Source: a virus. Taken from it: a stretch of 64,000 bases of DNA. The stretch covers positions 1 through 64,000 of IMG/VR virus record IMGVR_UViG_3300021960_006627, one strand, 5' to 3'. Shown piece after piece: positions 43,420 through 50,481 of this stretch (the stretch's first letter is position 1; every line of letters starts with the position of its first letter). The notes beneath the pieces were generated by a model, which did not search any database, had not been told where the DNA came from, and worked only from the letters and a program-made list of their open reading frames with translations. The position numbers and the translations under genes are program-made.

Positions 43420-43642
43420 GATAAAACAGGCTAATACCAATAATGCCCACTGCGCTTAGAACCGCATTTGTAACTATCAGTGCAGGTTCCTTCCACATGA
43501 ACGAAACAATCAACCAAACTATACCACCCGCGGCAAGCAGTGCTGGCCCCAGCGGATACAAATTAGGAAATGTTGCATTAACAAATGTTCCTATGATTAA
43601 GATTATAGTTGCTACCCATTTGAGTATTGAATCAATTTTCAT
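43412..43642 (-). CDS. Small membrane protein, three hydrophobic segments
   Basis: 76 residues. Hydrophobic segments at about 9-27 (A-T-I-I-L-I-I-G-T-F-V), 30-50 (G-P-A-L-L-A-A-G-G-I-V-W-L-I-V) and 56-75 (V-T-N-A-V-L-S-A-V-G-I-I-G). It has no catalytic motif. The start overlaps the upstream gene by 11 bases. Similar short proteins are common between replication genes in marine T4-like phages; none is known to me by function. Confidence 0.6.
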   Translation of the reverse strand: MKIDSILKWVATIILIIGTFVNATFPNLYPLGPALLAAGGIVWLIVSFMWKEPALIVTNAVLSAVGIIGISLFYLA

Positions 43643-44012
43643 TTATTTTTTCTTCCACTGTAGCCACAGTTGTATCAGTTTCATTCGATGCTTGAATTCC
43701 TTCTTCTGCGTTTTGGCTATCTTCTGTTCCGTTGTCTTCATCTTCTATGACCTCTGTTGGTTTTAACATTGGAATTCCGGTTCTATCAAACCACCTACCA
43801 TCGTCAGTGACGAAGCAGTGTGATTTAAAATTGTTTCCGTCTATTCCCCTTAGGATAAGTTGCTTCTTGTGTATCTTTCCTTTATAAGTCGAATAATCTG
43901 CCTGTATTAATCTTAACTGACCACCACTTGCTGGGCTTCCGTAAATTCTGTCCGCCGGCTCTCCGTTCATACCTATGTGATTAGAAACAATGATGTAATT
44001 GTTATTTTCCAT
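43632..44012 (-). CDS. Hypothetical protein with acidic tail
   Basis: 126 residues from the ATG at 44012; a TTG four codons earlier is possible. N-terminal domain: Y-I-I-V-S-N-H-I-G-M-N-G, L-I-Q-A-D-Y-S-T-Y-K-G-K-I-H-K-K-Q-L-I-L-R-G. The last 40 residues are acidic and Thr/Asn-rich (E-D-E-D-N-G-T-E-D) and probably disordered. Not recognised. It overlaps the upstream gene by 11 bases. Confidence 0.5.
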   Translation of the reverse strand: MENNNYIIVSNHIGMNGEPADRIYGSPASGGQLRLIQADYSTYKGKIHKKQLILRGIDGNNFKSHCFVTDDGRWFDRTGIPMLKPTEVIEDEDNGTEDSQNAEEGIQASNETDTTVATVEEKINEN

Positions 44013-44229
44013 TGCGTTGATCAATAATTTTCTTTATGTGCATTAGGTTTTCAGGAACTTCCCAACCAAAAACTGATGCTAGATTAACACCACTGTTTTC
44101 GTATTCTAGTTCCTTAGCACCTCTTTTCATTCCAAAACCGAGACCTCCTTTTGTCTTGGTATGTCTCTTAGGGTCGTATTGAGATTCGTCTTTGTATTGC
44201 ACTTTTTTATATCTCTTTCTTTGTCTCAT
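44002..44229 (-). CDS. Small basic hypothetical protein
   Basis: 75 residues, strongly basic in the first half (R-Q-R-K-R-Y-K-K-V-Q-Y-K; K-R-H-T-K-T-K-G-G-L-G-F-G-M-K-R-G). A nucleic-acid-binding role is plausible. A consensus promoter (TTGACA-N17-TACAAT) ends eight bases before the ATG, and no ribosome-binding site fits between, so the message may be leaderless. Confidence 0.6.
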   Translation of the reverse strand: MRQRKRYKKVQYKDESQYDPKRHTKTKGGLGFGMKRGAKELEYENSGVNLASVFGWEVPENLMHIKKIIDQRNGK

Positions 44230-44237
44230 ATGTTAGT

Positions 44238-44266
44238 ATTGTAACACAGACTAGAGTGTCTGTCAA
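44238..44266 (-). promoter_or_regulatory. Sigma70-type promoter TTGACA-N17-TACAAT
   Basis: Exact -35 at 44261-44266 and TACAAT at 44238-44243. The -35 overlaps the stop codon of the zinc-ribbon gene. Expected start is one or two bases before the ATG at 44229. Confidence 0.7.
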
Positions 44267-44430
44267 GAGGGATTTTTAACTTCTTTTGCGTGTCCTGACT
44301 TTTGGCATATTGGACAGGAATATTTGTTTTTTTCTATTTGTAATTTTTCTTCCATGGTTGGCATGGTCCAATAGAATCCACAATTTTGGCATGAAAGGTG
44401 CCATATTATTTCTTTTTGTGCTCTGAACAT
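44263..44430 (-). CDS. Zinc-ribbon-like small protein
   Basis: 55 residues with two C-x2-C pairs: S-C-Q-N-C-G-F-Y-W and S-C-P-I-C-Q-K-S-G-H, which fit a single zinc ribbon. The gene is short and easily missed: it starts at the stop of the membrane-protein gene (TAATG) and fills the gap to the next promoter. Zinc ribbons of this size in phages often contact RNA polymerase or nucleic acid. Function not established. Confidence 0.65.
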   Translation of the reverse strand: MFRAQKEIIWHLSCQNCGFYWTMPTMEEKLQIEKNKYSCPICQKSGHAKEVKNPS

Positions 44431-44717
44431 TACCACAAATTTGCTGCTATGCCAAATCCAAAGATATTGACAATGCTAAAGTAAAAAGTAAGTACCATTA
44501 CCCATGCTGCTCCTCTTCTATATGCAGCGTAGCATTGAGTAATACTACCAATGAAAAAATTAGGATAAACAATAAGCATATTAGGATCACGTGCATTGAA
44601 AGCAAGTGTTAGGCTTGCACCAACCGTAAATATAAAACTTACAAGTTCAAAACAAAATGCAACTTTGTCACTGTGAAAACTGTTTAGCCAGAAGGCTTTT
44701 ATATTAGTGAGAATCAA
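44430..44717 (-). CDS. Small membrane protein, three hydrophobic segments
   Basis: 95 residues with hydrophobic stretches at about 20-40 (A-F-C-F-E-L-V-S-F-I-F-T-V-G-A-S-L), 47-62 (M-L-I-V-Y-P-N-F-F-I-G-S-I) and 70-95 (A-A-W-V-M-V-L-T-F-Y-F-S-I-V-N-I-F-G-F-G). It resembles, in outline, short PnuC-like or unassigned membrane proteins of marine phages; a transport role is not shown. Translationally coupled to the zinc-ribbon gene downstream. Confidence 0.6.
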   Translation of the reverse strand: MILTNIKAFWLNSFHSDKVAFCFELVSFIFTVGASLTLAFNARDPNMLIVYPNFFIGSITQCYAAYRRGAAWVMVLTFYFSIVNIFGFGIAANLW

Positions 44718-44726
44718 AATTTATCC

Positions 44727-45002
44727 TTATTGTGCTGAATTATCTGATGGAAGATTATTTGTGATTCCTAGGATACTTTCAATTTCTTCCCATTCTTCAC
44801 TGTGTCTTGACCAATCACCTTTGTGTGCAATTTTAATTGCCTTGTTAATTGTGCTTGGTTTGATTTGTAATTCTTCTGCTACTGCTTTAACAGTATCTTT
44901 TAAACCTTCATTTAAATCTTCAACTTCTCTTAGTACGTTTGATCCTTCTTTGATTAAGCGATCTAGTTTTGCTTTTTCTTCTGGTCCATAATGTCTTGAC
45001 AT
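44727..45002 (-). CDS. dsbA: DsbA-like double-stranded DNA-binding protein
   Basis: 91 residues. The plan is that of T4 DsbA (89 residues): an acidic/basic helix (L-D-R-L-I-K-E-G-S-N-V-L-R-E-V), then L-K-D-T-V-K-A-V-A-E-E-L-Q-I-K-P-S-T-I-N-K-A-I-K-I-A-H-K, then an acidic C-terminus. In T4, DsbA binds duplex DNA and helps late transcription. TAGGAG precedes the ATG; a promoter embedded in the upstream terminator probably drives it. Confidence 0.75.
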   Translation of the reverse strand: MSRHYGPEEKAKLDRLIKEGSNVLREVEDLNEGLKDTVKAVAEELQIKPSTINKAIKIAHKGDWSRHSEEWEEIESILGITNNLPSDNSAQ

Positions 45003-45026
45003 TTATTTCTCCTAGTTAATGTGTAT

Positions 45027-45055
45027 ATTATATAGTCACAAAAAAAGCCAGTCAA
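45027..45055 (-). promoter_or_regulatory. Sigma70-type promoter TTGACT-N17-TATAAT for dsbA
   Basis: The -35 (45050-45055) lies in the stem and loop edge of the terminator at 45042-45073; the -10 is at 45027-45032, spacer 17. Expected start near 45020, upstream of AGGAG and the dsbA ATG. Confidence 0.6.
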
Positions 45056-45075
45056 CTAATTAACTGGCTTTTTGT
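45042..45075 (-). terminator. Intrinsic terminator
   Basis: An 11-base-pair stem, AAAAAGCCAGT paired with ACTGGCTTTTT, lies downstream of the Cys-rich protein gene on the minus strand and ends in a T-run. It shares sequence with the dsbA promoter. Confidence 0.85.
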
Positions 45076-45091
45076 TAATTTTGGTAAAAAA

Positions 45092-46033
45092 TTATTTGCC
45101 GCAGTTTGGACCACAGTTGCAATCGTCGCCGCAATTGCCTTTGCACTCGCAATCTGGACCACAGTTACAATCCTTTCCTTCGTTTAAGCCTTTTTCAACA
45201 ACGTCATACATTTCAAAACGTCCGCCGTTTCTTTCATATAGCATTGCAGCAAAAATTTCCTGCTTGTTTGTTTCTTCAACTTTTGAAACAGCAACTCTGT
45301 TTGCCCAGTTCCAAAGAACATCGTCCATAGGATCGATAGCCTGCTGTCCGCCGCTTTCGCGTACCATCTTCATCATTTCAACGAATGACATCTTAGGTTC
45401 AACGGATTCCTTGACCGTTTCTTTTTTCTTTTTAGGTTCTTTGGCTTCGTCCATTTCTTTATCATCAGACTTCTTGCCTTTTACCATATTCTTAAATTTT
45501 TCCTGTGCTTTCTTCTGTGCTGCTGATTTCTTAGCCTCAACTATTTCGCCGTCCATGTCTTCAAATGTAACGGATTCGTTTTTCTTTTTCTTCTTGTATT
45601 CTTCCATACAAGACTCAATCATTTCTTTTAATTTTTCTTGATCGCAGCCTGAATATTCCTTGCAAATTGCTGCTTTAGTCATGCCCTTGCCACACATTAA
45701 TAAAACTTCTTTCTTGCTAGGCATTTTTTCTTTGTTGTCGCCTTTTTCTGCTTTGACAACTTGTTCTGCTTCTTTTACAGGCTCTTTCTTTTTCTTAGCA
45801 TCTTTAGCAGCCTTCTTCATAGGCTCTTTCTTGTCGCCATCTTTGTCCATATCAAGAAAGTCTGGTTTTGCTGCTTCTTTTACTTTTGAATCTTTTTTCG
45901 CTTCGGTAACTACTTCTTTAGCACCCAGCGCAATACCTGTTGATTCCGCCAGTTGTGTGAAATGCTGTAAATCCTGACCTGGCGTAGTAGGATCTAATTC
46001 GCGCATCTTTTTAATTATATTTCTAAAGTCCAT
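45092..46033 (-). CDS. Charged putative capsid-cargo protein with metallothionein-like tail
   Basis: 313 residues, mostly Lys/Glu/Asp/Ala-rich and probably partly disordered, as in phage internal core proteins. A central part has C-G-K-G-M-T-K-A-A-I-C-K-E-Y-S-G-C. The last 25 residues hold seven cysteines in C-N-C-G-P-D-C-E-C-K-G-N-C, then C-N-C-G-P-N-C-G-K, a repeated pattern like metallothionein metal sites. It starts after GATAAATAC and AAGGA, heads the minus-strand end of the cargo-like block, and is followed by an intrinsic terminator. Structural/internal head role inferred from block context. Confidence 0.6.
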   Translation of the reverse strand: MDFRNIIKKMRELDPTTPGQDLQHFTQLAESTGIALGAKEVVTEAKKDSKVKEAAKPDFLDMDKDGDKKEPMKKAAKDAKKKKEPVKEAEQVVKAEKGDNKEKMPSKKEVLLMCGKGMTKAAICKEYSGCDQEKLKEMIESCMEEYKKKKKNESVTFEDMDGEIVEAKKSAAQKKAQEKFKNMVKGKKSDDKEMDEAKEPKKKKETVKESVEPKMSFVEMMKMVRESGGQQAIDPMDDVLWNWANRVAVSKVEETNKQEIFAAMLYERNGGRFEMYDVVEKGLNEGKDCNCGPDCECKGNCGDDCNCGPNCGK

Positions 46034-46055
46034 CGTAGTTTCCTTTGTATAGTAA

Positions 46056-46064
46056 GTATTTATC
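46056..46064 (-). promoter_or_regulatory. Late-promoter-like box GATAAATAC
   Basis: Lies 23 bases upstream of the 46033 gene; expected start near 46050 leaves room for the AAGGA ribosome-binding site. Confidence 0.6.
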
Positions 46065-46473
46065 TTCTTACCGGGTTCTCACCAAAAATACTATTCTTCA
46101 TATCCAGCGCATTTTTAGCAGTTCCGTTGGCTGCTTTTGGCTGTTTAACCACAGGTTGTGGTGGTGCTTTTGTACCTGATTTACCAGGACTTCCTGTATA
46201 TGACTTCTTACCACGTGCTTTGCCTGGGCTTAGATGTGGTGCTTCTACACTTGCTATATTACCAGAACTCGTAGCGCCTGCTGTGGCAGATTCCATCTTT
46301 TCTTTATCCTTGTCCAATGCTGCTTTACGCTTCATTATTTCTTTTTTAAGTTCAGGATCCTTTGATGTGTTTGGATCTGCCTGTAGATCCTGTAGTGCTT
46401 TTTGTTTCGCGTGGTAATCAGCCTTGTCTTTTGTAGGCGTATATGCTTCTGAAAATAGTTCGTTTAATTTCAT
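46060..46473 (-). CDS. Putative head-targeted basic protein
   Basis: 137 residues from the ATG at 46473. The N-terminus M-K-L-N-E-L-F-S-E-A resembles T4 capsid-targeting peptides. A charged helical part (A-K-Q-K-A-L-Q-D-L-Q-A-D-P) is followed by a Ser/Gly/Lys/Pro-rich region (A-R-G-K-K-S-Y-T-G-S-P-G-K-S-G). No folded enzyme domain. The ATG is five bases after a GCTAAATA box and lacks a clear ribosome-binding site. An upstream in-frame start at 46518 would overlap the neighbour gene. Role as packaged internal protein is inferred. Confidence 0.6.
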   Translation of the reverse strand: MKLNELFSEAYTPTKDKADYHAKQKALQDLQADPNTSKDPELKKEIMKRKAALDKDKEKMESATAGATSSGNIASVEAPHLSPGKARGKKSYTGSPGKSGTKAPPQPVVKQPKAANGTAKNALDMKNSIFGENPVRR

Positions 46474-46476
46474 ATT

Positions 46477-46485
46477 ATTATTTAG
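46477..46485 (-). promoter_or_regulatory. GCTAAATAA box five bases before ATG
   Basis: Minus-strand box beside the 46473 gene, overlapping the end of the 46482 gene. Leaderless start predicted if used. Confidence 0.35.
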
Positions 46486-46682
46486 CCCTTGTTGCGTCCG
46501 CTTTTCATATTTGCGCACCAGTGATACATTTTAGCACGTTCTCCACTAGCATTTTTAGCCTTTTTACGTAGGCTAGTTACGCTTCCTTTACAACTAGCAC
46601 CAGCACGTTTTACACGTCCTGGACGGCTCTTGCCCTTCTTCTTACCATCAGCAAAGTTTTCAACTAGTTCAAATATTCTCAT
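46482..46682 (-). CDS. Small basic two-cysteine protein with capsid-targeting-like start
   Basis: 66 residues: M-R-I-F-E-L-V-E-N-F then K-K-K-G-K-S-R-P-G-R-V-K-R-A-G-A-S-C-K-G-S, then R-A-K-M-Y-H-W-C-A-N-M-K-S-G. The first eight residues end L-V-E before Asn, a fit to the T4 prohead-protease rule (L/I-x-E). The remainder is very basic with two cysteines, probably DNA-binding. This basic module recurs in other marine phages as I recall. Overlaps the next upstream gene by four bases. Confidence 0.65.
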   Translation of the reverse strand: MRIFELVENFADGKKKGKSRPGRVKRAGASCKGSVTSLRKKAKNASGERAKMYHWCANMKSGRNKG

Positions 46683-47656
46683 TTCTTCTTGCGTCCTGCG
46701 CAGTGTGCTTTTTGGCTAAAGCCCTTTGGATTAGAGCAGTTGATGCTTTTCTTGTATTTGGCACTCCACTTTTCTTCTATGTAATTTCTAATTAGGCTTT
46801 GGAAACTTTCTTCTATCTCTGCCTTTAGTTTTTTAGCAGTCCTCTCAAACTTGTGATCCTTGTGCTTGAACCCTATGCCTCCGGCACTTTCCCACGCTGC
46901 AATATTAACACCATAATCGTCAATGAGGATATTAGGTGTGCCGTCGGGGTTTGTCGCATACTTCGCCTTATCCTTTGTTATGATGACTTCAGTTGGTGGG
47001 AAGAAGTCTAGATTCTTTTCAATCCATTCGCGCTTGTGTGGTTCCGATTTAGGATCGTTAGCCAATGGTGAACTTAGAATCTTGTAGTTTCCTTTAACCT
47101 GTTTAATAATGCCGAGTAATTTTTTTGCGTTTGATGTAAGAGGAATGTTTAACCAAAAGTCTTCCTCGTCTCTAATTTTTTTAAGTGCTGGTTCGATTTC
47201 GTCCTTATTAATTTCTCTCCAGTCCTTGCCTACCAACTTCTTCCACTCACCAAAGAAGTCTGCTAGAACACCATCCATATCAACATATATTTCTGATTTA
47301 GGATTTAGTCCTTGGAACATATCCTCATAGGCTATGCTTTCCTTTTTCTTTTTCTTCTTGGGGAATAATTTCTTAACGTTCATGTATTCGCCGCCTACGG
47401 GAACGTCTGCTGTTGCATTCTGTTTTGTAACTATGCCAACACCTGCTGCTTCTTCAGATGTTTTCTTTTTGGTAGGTAATCCCTTGTGCTTGGTTTTAGC
47501 AAAGTCTTTGACATCACTCTTTTTCATATCTTTAGCAACTTTGCCTGCTTCGCCAGACTTTTTCATATCGCCCTTTTGCATTGCTCTTACAATACCAAAG
47601 AACTGCTGCTGCTTTTTGCTAACTGCTTTTTCAGATATGATCTCGTATGCTCTCAT
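46679..47656 (-). CDS. Composite protein: targeting peptide, DUF3008-like domain, HAD/5'-nucleotidase domain, basic Cys tail
   Basis: 325 residues from the ATG at 47656. The start M-R-A-Y-E-I-I-S-E-K fits a capsid-targeting peptide. Residues about 12-60 (K-K-Q-Q-Q-F-F-G-I-V; K-K-S-D-V-K-D-F-A-K-T-K-H-K-G-L-P) match the small DUF3008-type domain. Then E-I-Y-V-D-M-D-G-V-L-A-D-F is motif I of HAD phosphatases of the 5'(3')-deoxynucleotidase kind, with I-L-I-D-D-Y-G-V-N as the Mg-binding strand later. The end C-S-N-P-K-G-F-S-Q-K-A-H-C-A-G-R-K-K is a basic two-Cys tail. Could enter the head and act on nucleotides or DNA ends; inference. Confidence 0.7.
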   Translation of the reverse strand: MRAYEIISEKAVSKKQQQFFGIVRAMQKGDMKKSGEAGKVAKDMKKSDVKDFAKTKHKGLPTKKKTSEEAAGVGIVTKQNATADVPVGGEYMNVKKLFPKKKKKKESIAYEDMFQGLNPKSEIYVDMDGVLADFFGEWKKLVGKDWREINKDEIEPALKKIRDEEDFWLNIPLTSNAKKLLGIIKQVKGNYKILSSPLANDPKSEPHKREWIEKNLDFFPPTEVIITKDKAKYATNPDGTPNILIDDYGVNIAAWESAGGIGFKHKDHKFERTAKKLKAEIEESFQSLIRNYIEEKWSAKYKKSINCSNPKGFSQKAHCAGRKKK

Positions 47657-47853
47657 TCTATGGGTTTCTCGCCTGTTAGTTTTGGTAGTGCGAACCACAA
47701 CTTAAACCATTCAGGGGTTCCTGGTTGTATGTTGTGTTTCTTTTCTAGATATTGTTTTTCCGTGCCTGTGATCGATAGATTGGGTCCGTCATATGCTTTC
47801 CAGCCATGACGTTCATAGATGCCCGCAAGTCTTTTTAACTCTTCTATCTCCAT
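47653..47853 (-). CDS. Small conserved hypothetical protein
   Basis: 66 residues: M-E-I-E-E-L-K-R-L-A-G-I-Y-E-R, then E-K-Q-Y-L-E-K-K-H-N-I-Q-P-G-T-P-E-W-F-K-L-W-F-A-L-P. The last part recurs in cyanophage proteins, as I recall, with unknown role. The ATG touches the upstream stop and the stop overlaps the composite gene (ATGA), so it is tightly coupled to the block. Confidence 0.6.
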   Translation of the reverse strand: MEIEELKRLAGIYERHGWKAYDGPNLSITGTEKQYLEKKHNIQPGTPEWFKLWFALPKLTGEKPIE

Positions 47854-48794
47854 TACATCTTAACACAATTATCAACTCGTTTGCCACCCTTCATCTTGGT
47901 GCCCATGCGCTTGTAGCCTTTCCAGCATACCTTGCCATCAACGCCCTTTTGCTTTTCTTCATTAACACTTTCATACTGCTTTTGCATTTCTTCTGGTAGT
48001 GCCGTAAAGCGAGCCTTGCCACATTCTGAACATACTGCTTCGTTTGTTCTTTTTAATGCTTTGGCTACACTAGGATGGTCTGCTAGTCCAGGAGCAATTT
48101 TGTTTATCACTTCCACTGCACCCGTGTAGTTACCGCCCTTGTATCTTGGATCGTTTAAAACACCAAAGGCCATCTTGATTTCCTTGTCGGAAAATCCTAT
48201 GTTGTCCTTGTCGTGCATGTCCTCTTCTGTTCTATCTCCATCAACATCAGGAACGTTTAGTTCATTTTCCAAGTAATGTTTGGCCTTGCTGATCATTTGT
48301 AGGCTCTTAACAACCTTTGCCTGCCACCAGTGGGGGAAATCACTGTCAGCGGGTAGGTCTTCTAGCATTTCAAACATCTCTTTGGCATACTTTGCCATTT
48401 GGTAAAGTTCCTTGCGAATCATGTTACGCTCATCATCTGTATGTCCGATAGGGGTATTTTCGGTTGCTACAGATTCTTCTTTTTCATCTTCATCTGGCTT
48501 AGGATCCGGATCCTTAACTTTTTGTAATGAAGTGTCCTTTTGCTGTTGAGCCCATTTCATCATCTTCAAGATCTGTTCCTTACTCAGTCTAACCTTTTTA
48601 GAAAGTTCGTCTATGCTTGATGCTCCGCCAGGCTCACCGTATCTTGTTAGTTCGTCACCGAGTCTACCTAGCACGTTTGATAGTGCGTCATCCTTGACTG
48701 TGACTGATTTATCCATTAGTATTCTTCCCATTCGGGCAAGTTCTCCACCTGCCGGATTAGTATATGCCGATCTTTCTTTATCCATTATACCCAT
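47853..48794 (-). CDS. Multi-part putative internal head protein with basic Cys tail
   Basis: 313 residues. Begins with Y-T-N-P-A-G-G-E-L-A-R-M-G-R-I-L and D-A-L-S-N-V-L-G-R-L-G-D-E-L; then a helical middle (I-R-K-E-L-Y-Q-M-A-K-Y-A-K-E-M-F-E-M-L), a segment A-F-G-V-L-N-D-P-R-Y-K-G-G-N, then C-S-E-C-G-K, and the tail V-C-W-K-G-Y-K-R-M-G-T-K-M-K-G-G-K-R-V-D-N-C. Each part looks like a small module found in other marine phages. GGGG lies before the ATG. No enzyme motif. Structural or packaged role inferred. Confidence 0.6.
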   Translation of the reverse strand: MGIMDKERSAYTNPAGGELARMGRILMDKSVTVKDDALSNVLGRLGDELTRYGEPGGASSIDELSKKVRLSKEQILKMMKWAQQQKDTSLQKVKDPDPKPDEDEKEESVATENTPIGHTDDERNMIRKELYQMAKYAKEMFEMLEDLPADSDFPHWWQAKVVKSLQMISKAKHYLENELNVPDVDGDRTEEDMHDKDNIGFSDKEIKMAFGVLNDPRYKGGNYTGAVEVINKIAPGLADHPSVAKALKRTNEAVCSECGKARFTALPEEMQKQYESVNEEKQKGVDGKVCWKGYKRMGTKMKGGKRVDNCVKM

Positions 48795-48808
48795 TGTTTT
48801 CCCCTTGT

Positions 48809-49423
48809 TTAATCCTCGGTATTATCCGATAATCCCATTCCTTTTCTTACTGCGGCGAATAATTCTTCCGCATGTTCTCCAGCACCTGTGTGTGCTGTGA
48901 AACTTTTTAAATCGTTATTAGCGGCATCTTCTCTTGCTTTGGTTCCGCTTATGCCTTCAACACCCTCTGCTCCGTCCTCTCTTGCGCCTGCGCTTACAAA
49001 CTCAAGAGTTTCAAATTTGTATTTGTTTTCCAAAGGACCCTTCTTTCCCTCTTCCTTTCCGTTGTATGCAACCAATTGATCGTATAAATTCTTTCTATCA
49101 TCTCCACCCACGAATGTTGCATGTGTGTAGCCTTGGTCATTTAGATATTGTGCAACCTTGGTTATTGTGTTTAGGTTCGTGTCCTCAACTACATTATCTG
49201 CATATTCAGAATGTATCTTTCTAATAAAATCTACCTTGGCAGAATAGTCTAGTGGATTCTTTTTTGCGTCCTGGCTCATGGTAGTAAAGATTTTCATGTC
49301 TCCTCCTTGTGCCTTCATTTTTTTGAAAACTTCCTTGTGTCCTAAGGTAGGAGGATTAAACCTTCCAAAGCAGAAGGTTACGTGTTTGTCAGTATCTGCT
49401 TCGAATAATTCTCTAATCTTCAT
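48809..49423 (-). CDS. Nucleotidyltransferase with capsid-targeting-like N-terminus
   Basis: 204 residues from the ATG at 49423 (a GTG three codons earlier is possible). Residues 1-10 M-K-I-R-E-L-F-E-A-D fit a targeting peptide with L-F-E before Ala. From residue 18, F-C-F-G-R-F-N-P-P-T-L-G-H is the nucleotidyltransferase T-x-G-H site, and I-S-G-T-K-A-R-E near residue 160 is the second signature (I-S-x-T-x-x-R). The family includes NMN adenylyl- and cytidylyltransferases; the substrate is unknown. The C-terminus ends in charged residues. It overlaps the upstream gene by 11 bases. Confidence 0.75.
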   Translation of the reverse strand: MKIRELFEADTDKHVTFCFGRFNPPTLGHKEVFKKMKAQGGDMKIFTTMSQDAKKNPLDYSAKVDFIRKIHSEYADNVVEDTNLNTITKVAQYLNDQGYTHATFVGGDDRKNLYDQLVAYNGKEEGKKGPLENKYKFETLEFVSAGAREDGAEGVEGISGTKAREDAANNDLKSFTAHTGAGEHAEELFAAVRKGMGLSDNTED

Positions 49424-49748
49424 AGTCGCCACGCTCTATGTATTTTTCCTGTTCTCCGGAAATAGTTCTCGCTAATGCTATAATATTTTCCTTATTAATT
49501 TTGTCCTGCATGTCTTCTATAGAAAATTTATTACAGTACATTTCTTTACACTGTTCTAATGGCTTGATATATATTTTATAAGCGTCAGGATGACCTTTAT
49601 ATTTCATGTGTTTCTTAATTGCAGGAAACAATACTTTACTCATTACTTCATTATCACTATCGATGAATATCTTTAGATCTTCGATATAGTTTATGTCATC
49701 GTTATCCGATGGTGCGCCTATGGGTGAGAATAATTCATTTAGTTTCAT
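49413..49748 (-). CDS. Conserved hypothetical protein with 'MKLNELFSPIGAP' start
   Basis: 111 residues. After the amphipathic start it has a helical domain: I-E-D-L-K-I-F-I-D-S-D-N, F-P-A-I-K-K-H-M, H-P-D-A-Y-K-I-Y-I-K-P-L-E-Q-C-K-E-M-Y-C. This order is typical of a conserved protein of marine T4-like phages, as I recall. The two cysteines are in the Q-C-K-E-M-Y-C phrase. Position in the block suggests a head or packaging role. Confidence 0.6.
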   Translation of the reverse strand: MKLNELFSPIGAPSDNDDINYIEDLKIFIDSDNEVMSKVLFPAIKKHMKYKGHPDAYKIYIKPLEQCKEMYCNKFSIEDMQDKINKENIIALARTISGEQEKYIERGDYED

Positions 49749-49751
49749 CAG

Positions 49752-50432
49752 TTACCATTTCCTACATGACCAGTATCGTGCTTTTGTTCTTGGACCCGGG
49801 TTATCACAATTGTGTCTAGCACGGAATGATTTTCTACGTGCTGGATTAGATTTTTTAATACGCATATTAGGATCACCAAAATTTACTTTCTTTACATTTT
49901 TAGTCTTTGGATCTCTGACATATACCTTAAACTTTTTAACATCACCCTGCATGGGTTTGCCAAGTTTAACCTTGCGTCCTCTGTATTCTGCTTCATCTAC
50001 AATATCTTCGTGCCAAGGTAAGAAACCATAATACTCGTAGAACTCCTCACCTTCAAATGTTTGTTCGTCGGATTCGTCTGCGCTTTCCCCTTGCGAGTAT
50101 TTGTTATCGGAATTCTTGATAATATCCATAGCATCGTCAAATGCAGCATCCATTGCTGCTTCGTGATCCGGACCATCGGATTGGACAACAGCAGTTGCTA
50201 GTTCGTCGTCTAGTTTATTGTTGCCGTCGCCTTCTGCTTCACCTCTTAGCGAGTTAGGATCAACTTCAGCATAGTAACCATGCTCATCGCTTTGCTTAAT
50301 TTGTGCTTTGTAGTATAGTGTTCCGAAGCCTGTTTCACCATCATCACCAGTAAATTCAAATTCAGTCTCACCCTCCATTTCCTTGGGCATGAAACCTTCT
50401 AATAGTTGTAGTTTGTCCAATAGATCTCGCAT
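49752..50432 (-). CDS. Putative packaged protein with basic Arg/Cys tail
   Basis: 226 residues. Start M-R-D-L-L-D-K-L-Q-L-L-E-G ends L-L-E before Gly, a good prohead-protease rule match. The first 150 residues are acidic. The last 75 are basic: Y-R-G-R-K-V-K-L-G-K-P-M, then K-V-N-F-G-D-P-N-M-R-I-K-K, then R-R-K-S-F-R-A-R-H-N-C-D-N-P-G-P, then R-Y-W-S-C-R-K-W. This C-terminal module recurs in other phages as I recall. It could fold on DNA inside the capsid. An imperfect late-type box lies 28 bases upstream. Confidence 0.65.
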   Translation of the reverse strand: MRDLLDKLQLLEGFMPKEMEGETEFEFTGDDGETGFGTLYYKAQIKQSDEHGYYAEVDPNSLRGEAEGDGNNKLDDELATAVVQSDGPDHEAAMDAAFDDAMDIIKNSDNKYSQGESADESDEQTFEGEEFYEYYGFLPWHEDIVDEAEYRGRKVKLGKPMQGDVKKFKVYVRDPKTKNVKKVNFGDPNMRIKKSNPARRKSFRARHNCDNPGPRTKARYWSCRKW

Positions 50433-50459
50433 AGCATAATCCCTTTATAGATTTATACT

Positions 50460-50468
50460 GTATTTAGC
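50460..50468 (-). promoter_or_regulatory. Late-type box GCTAAATAC
   Basis: Minus-strand box 27 bases before the 50432 gene, with AAAGGG between it and the ATG. Confidence 0.5.
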
Positions 50469-50481
50469 GCAGAATGTAAAG

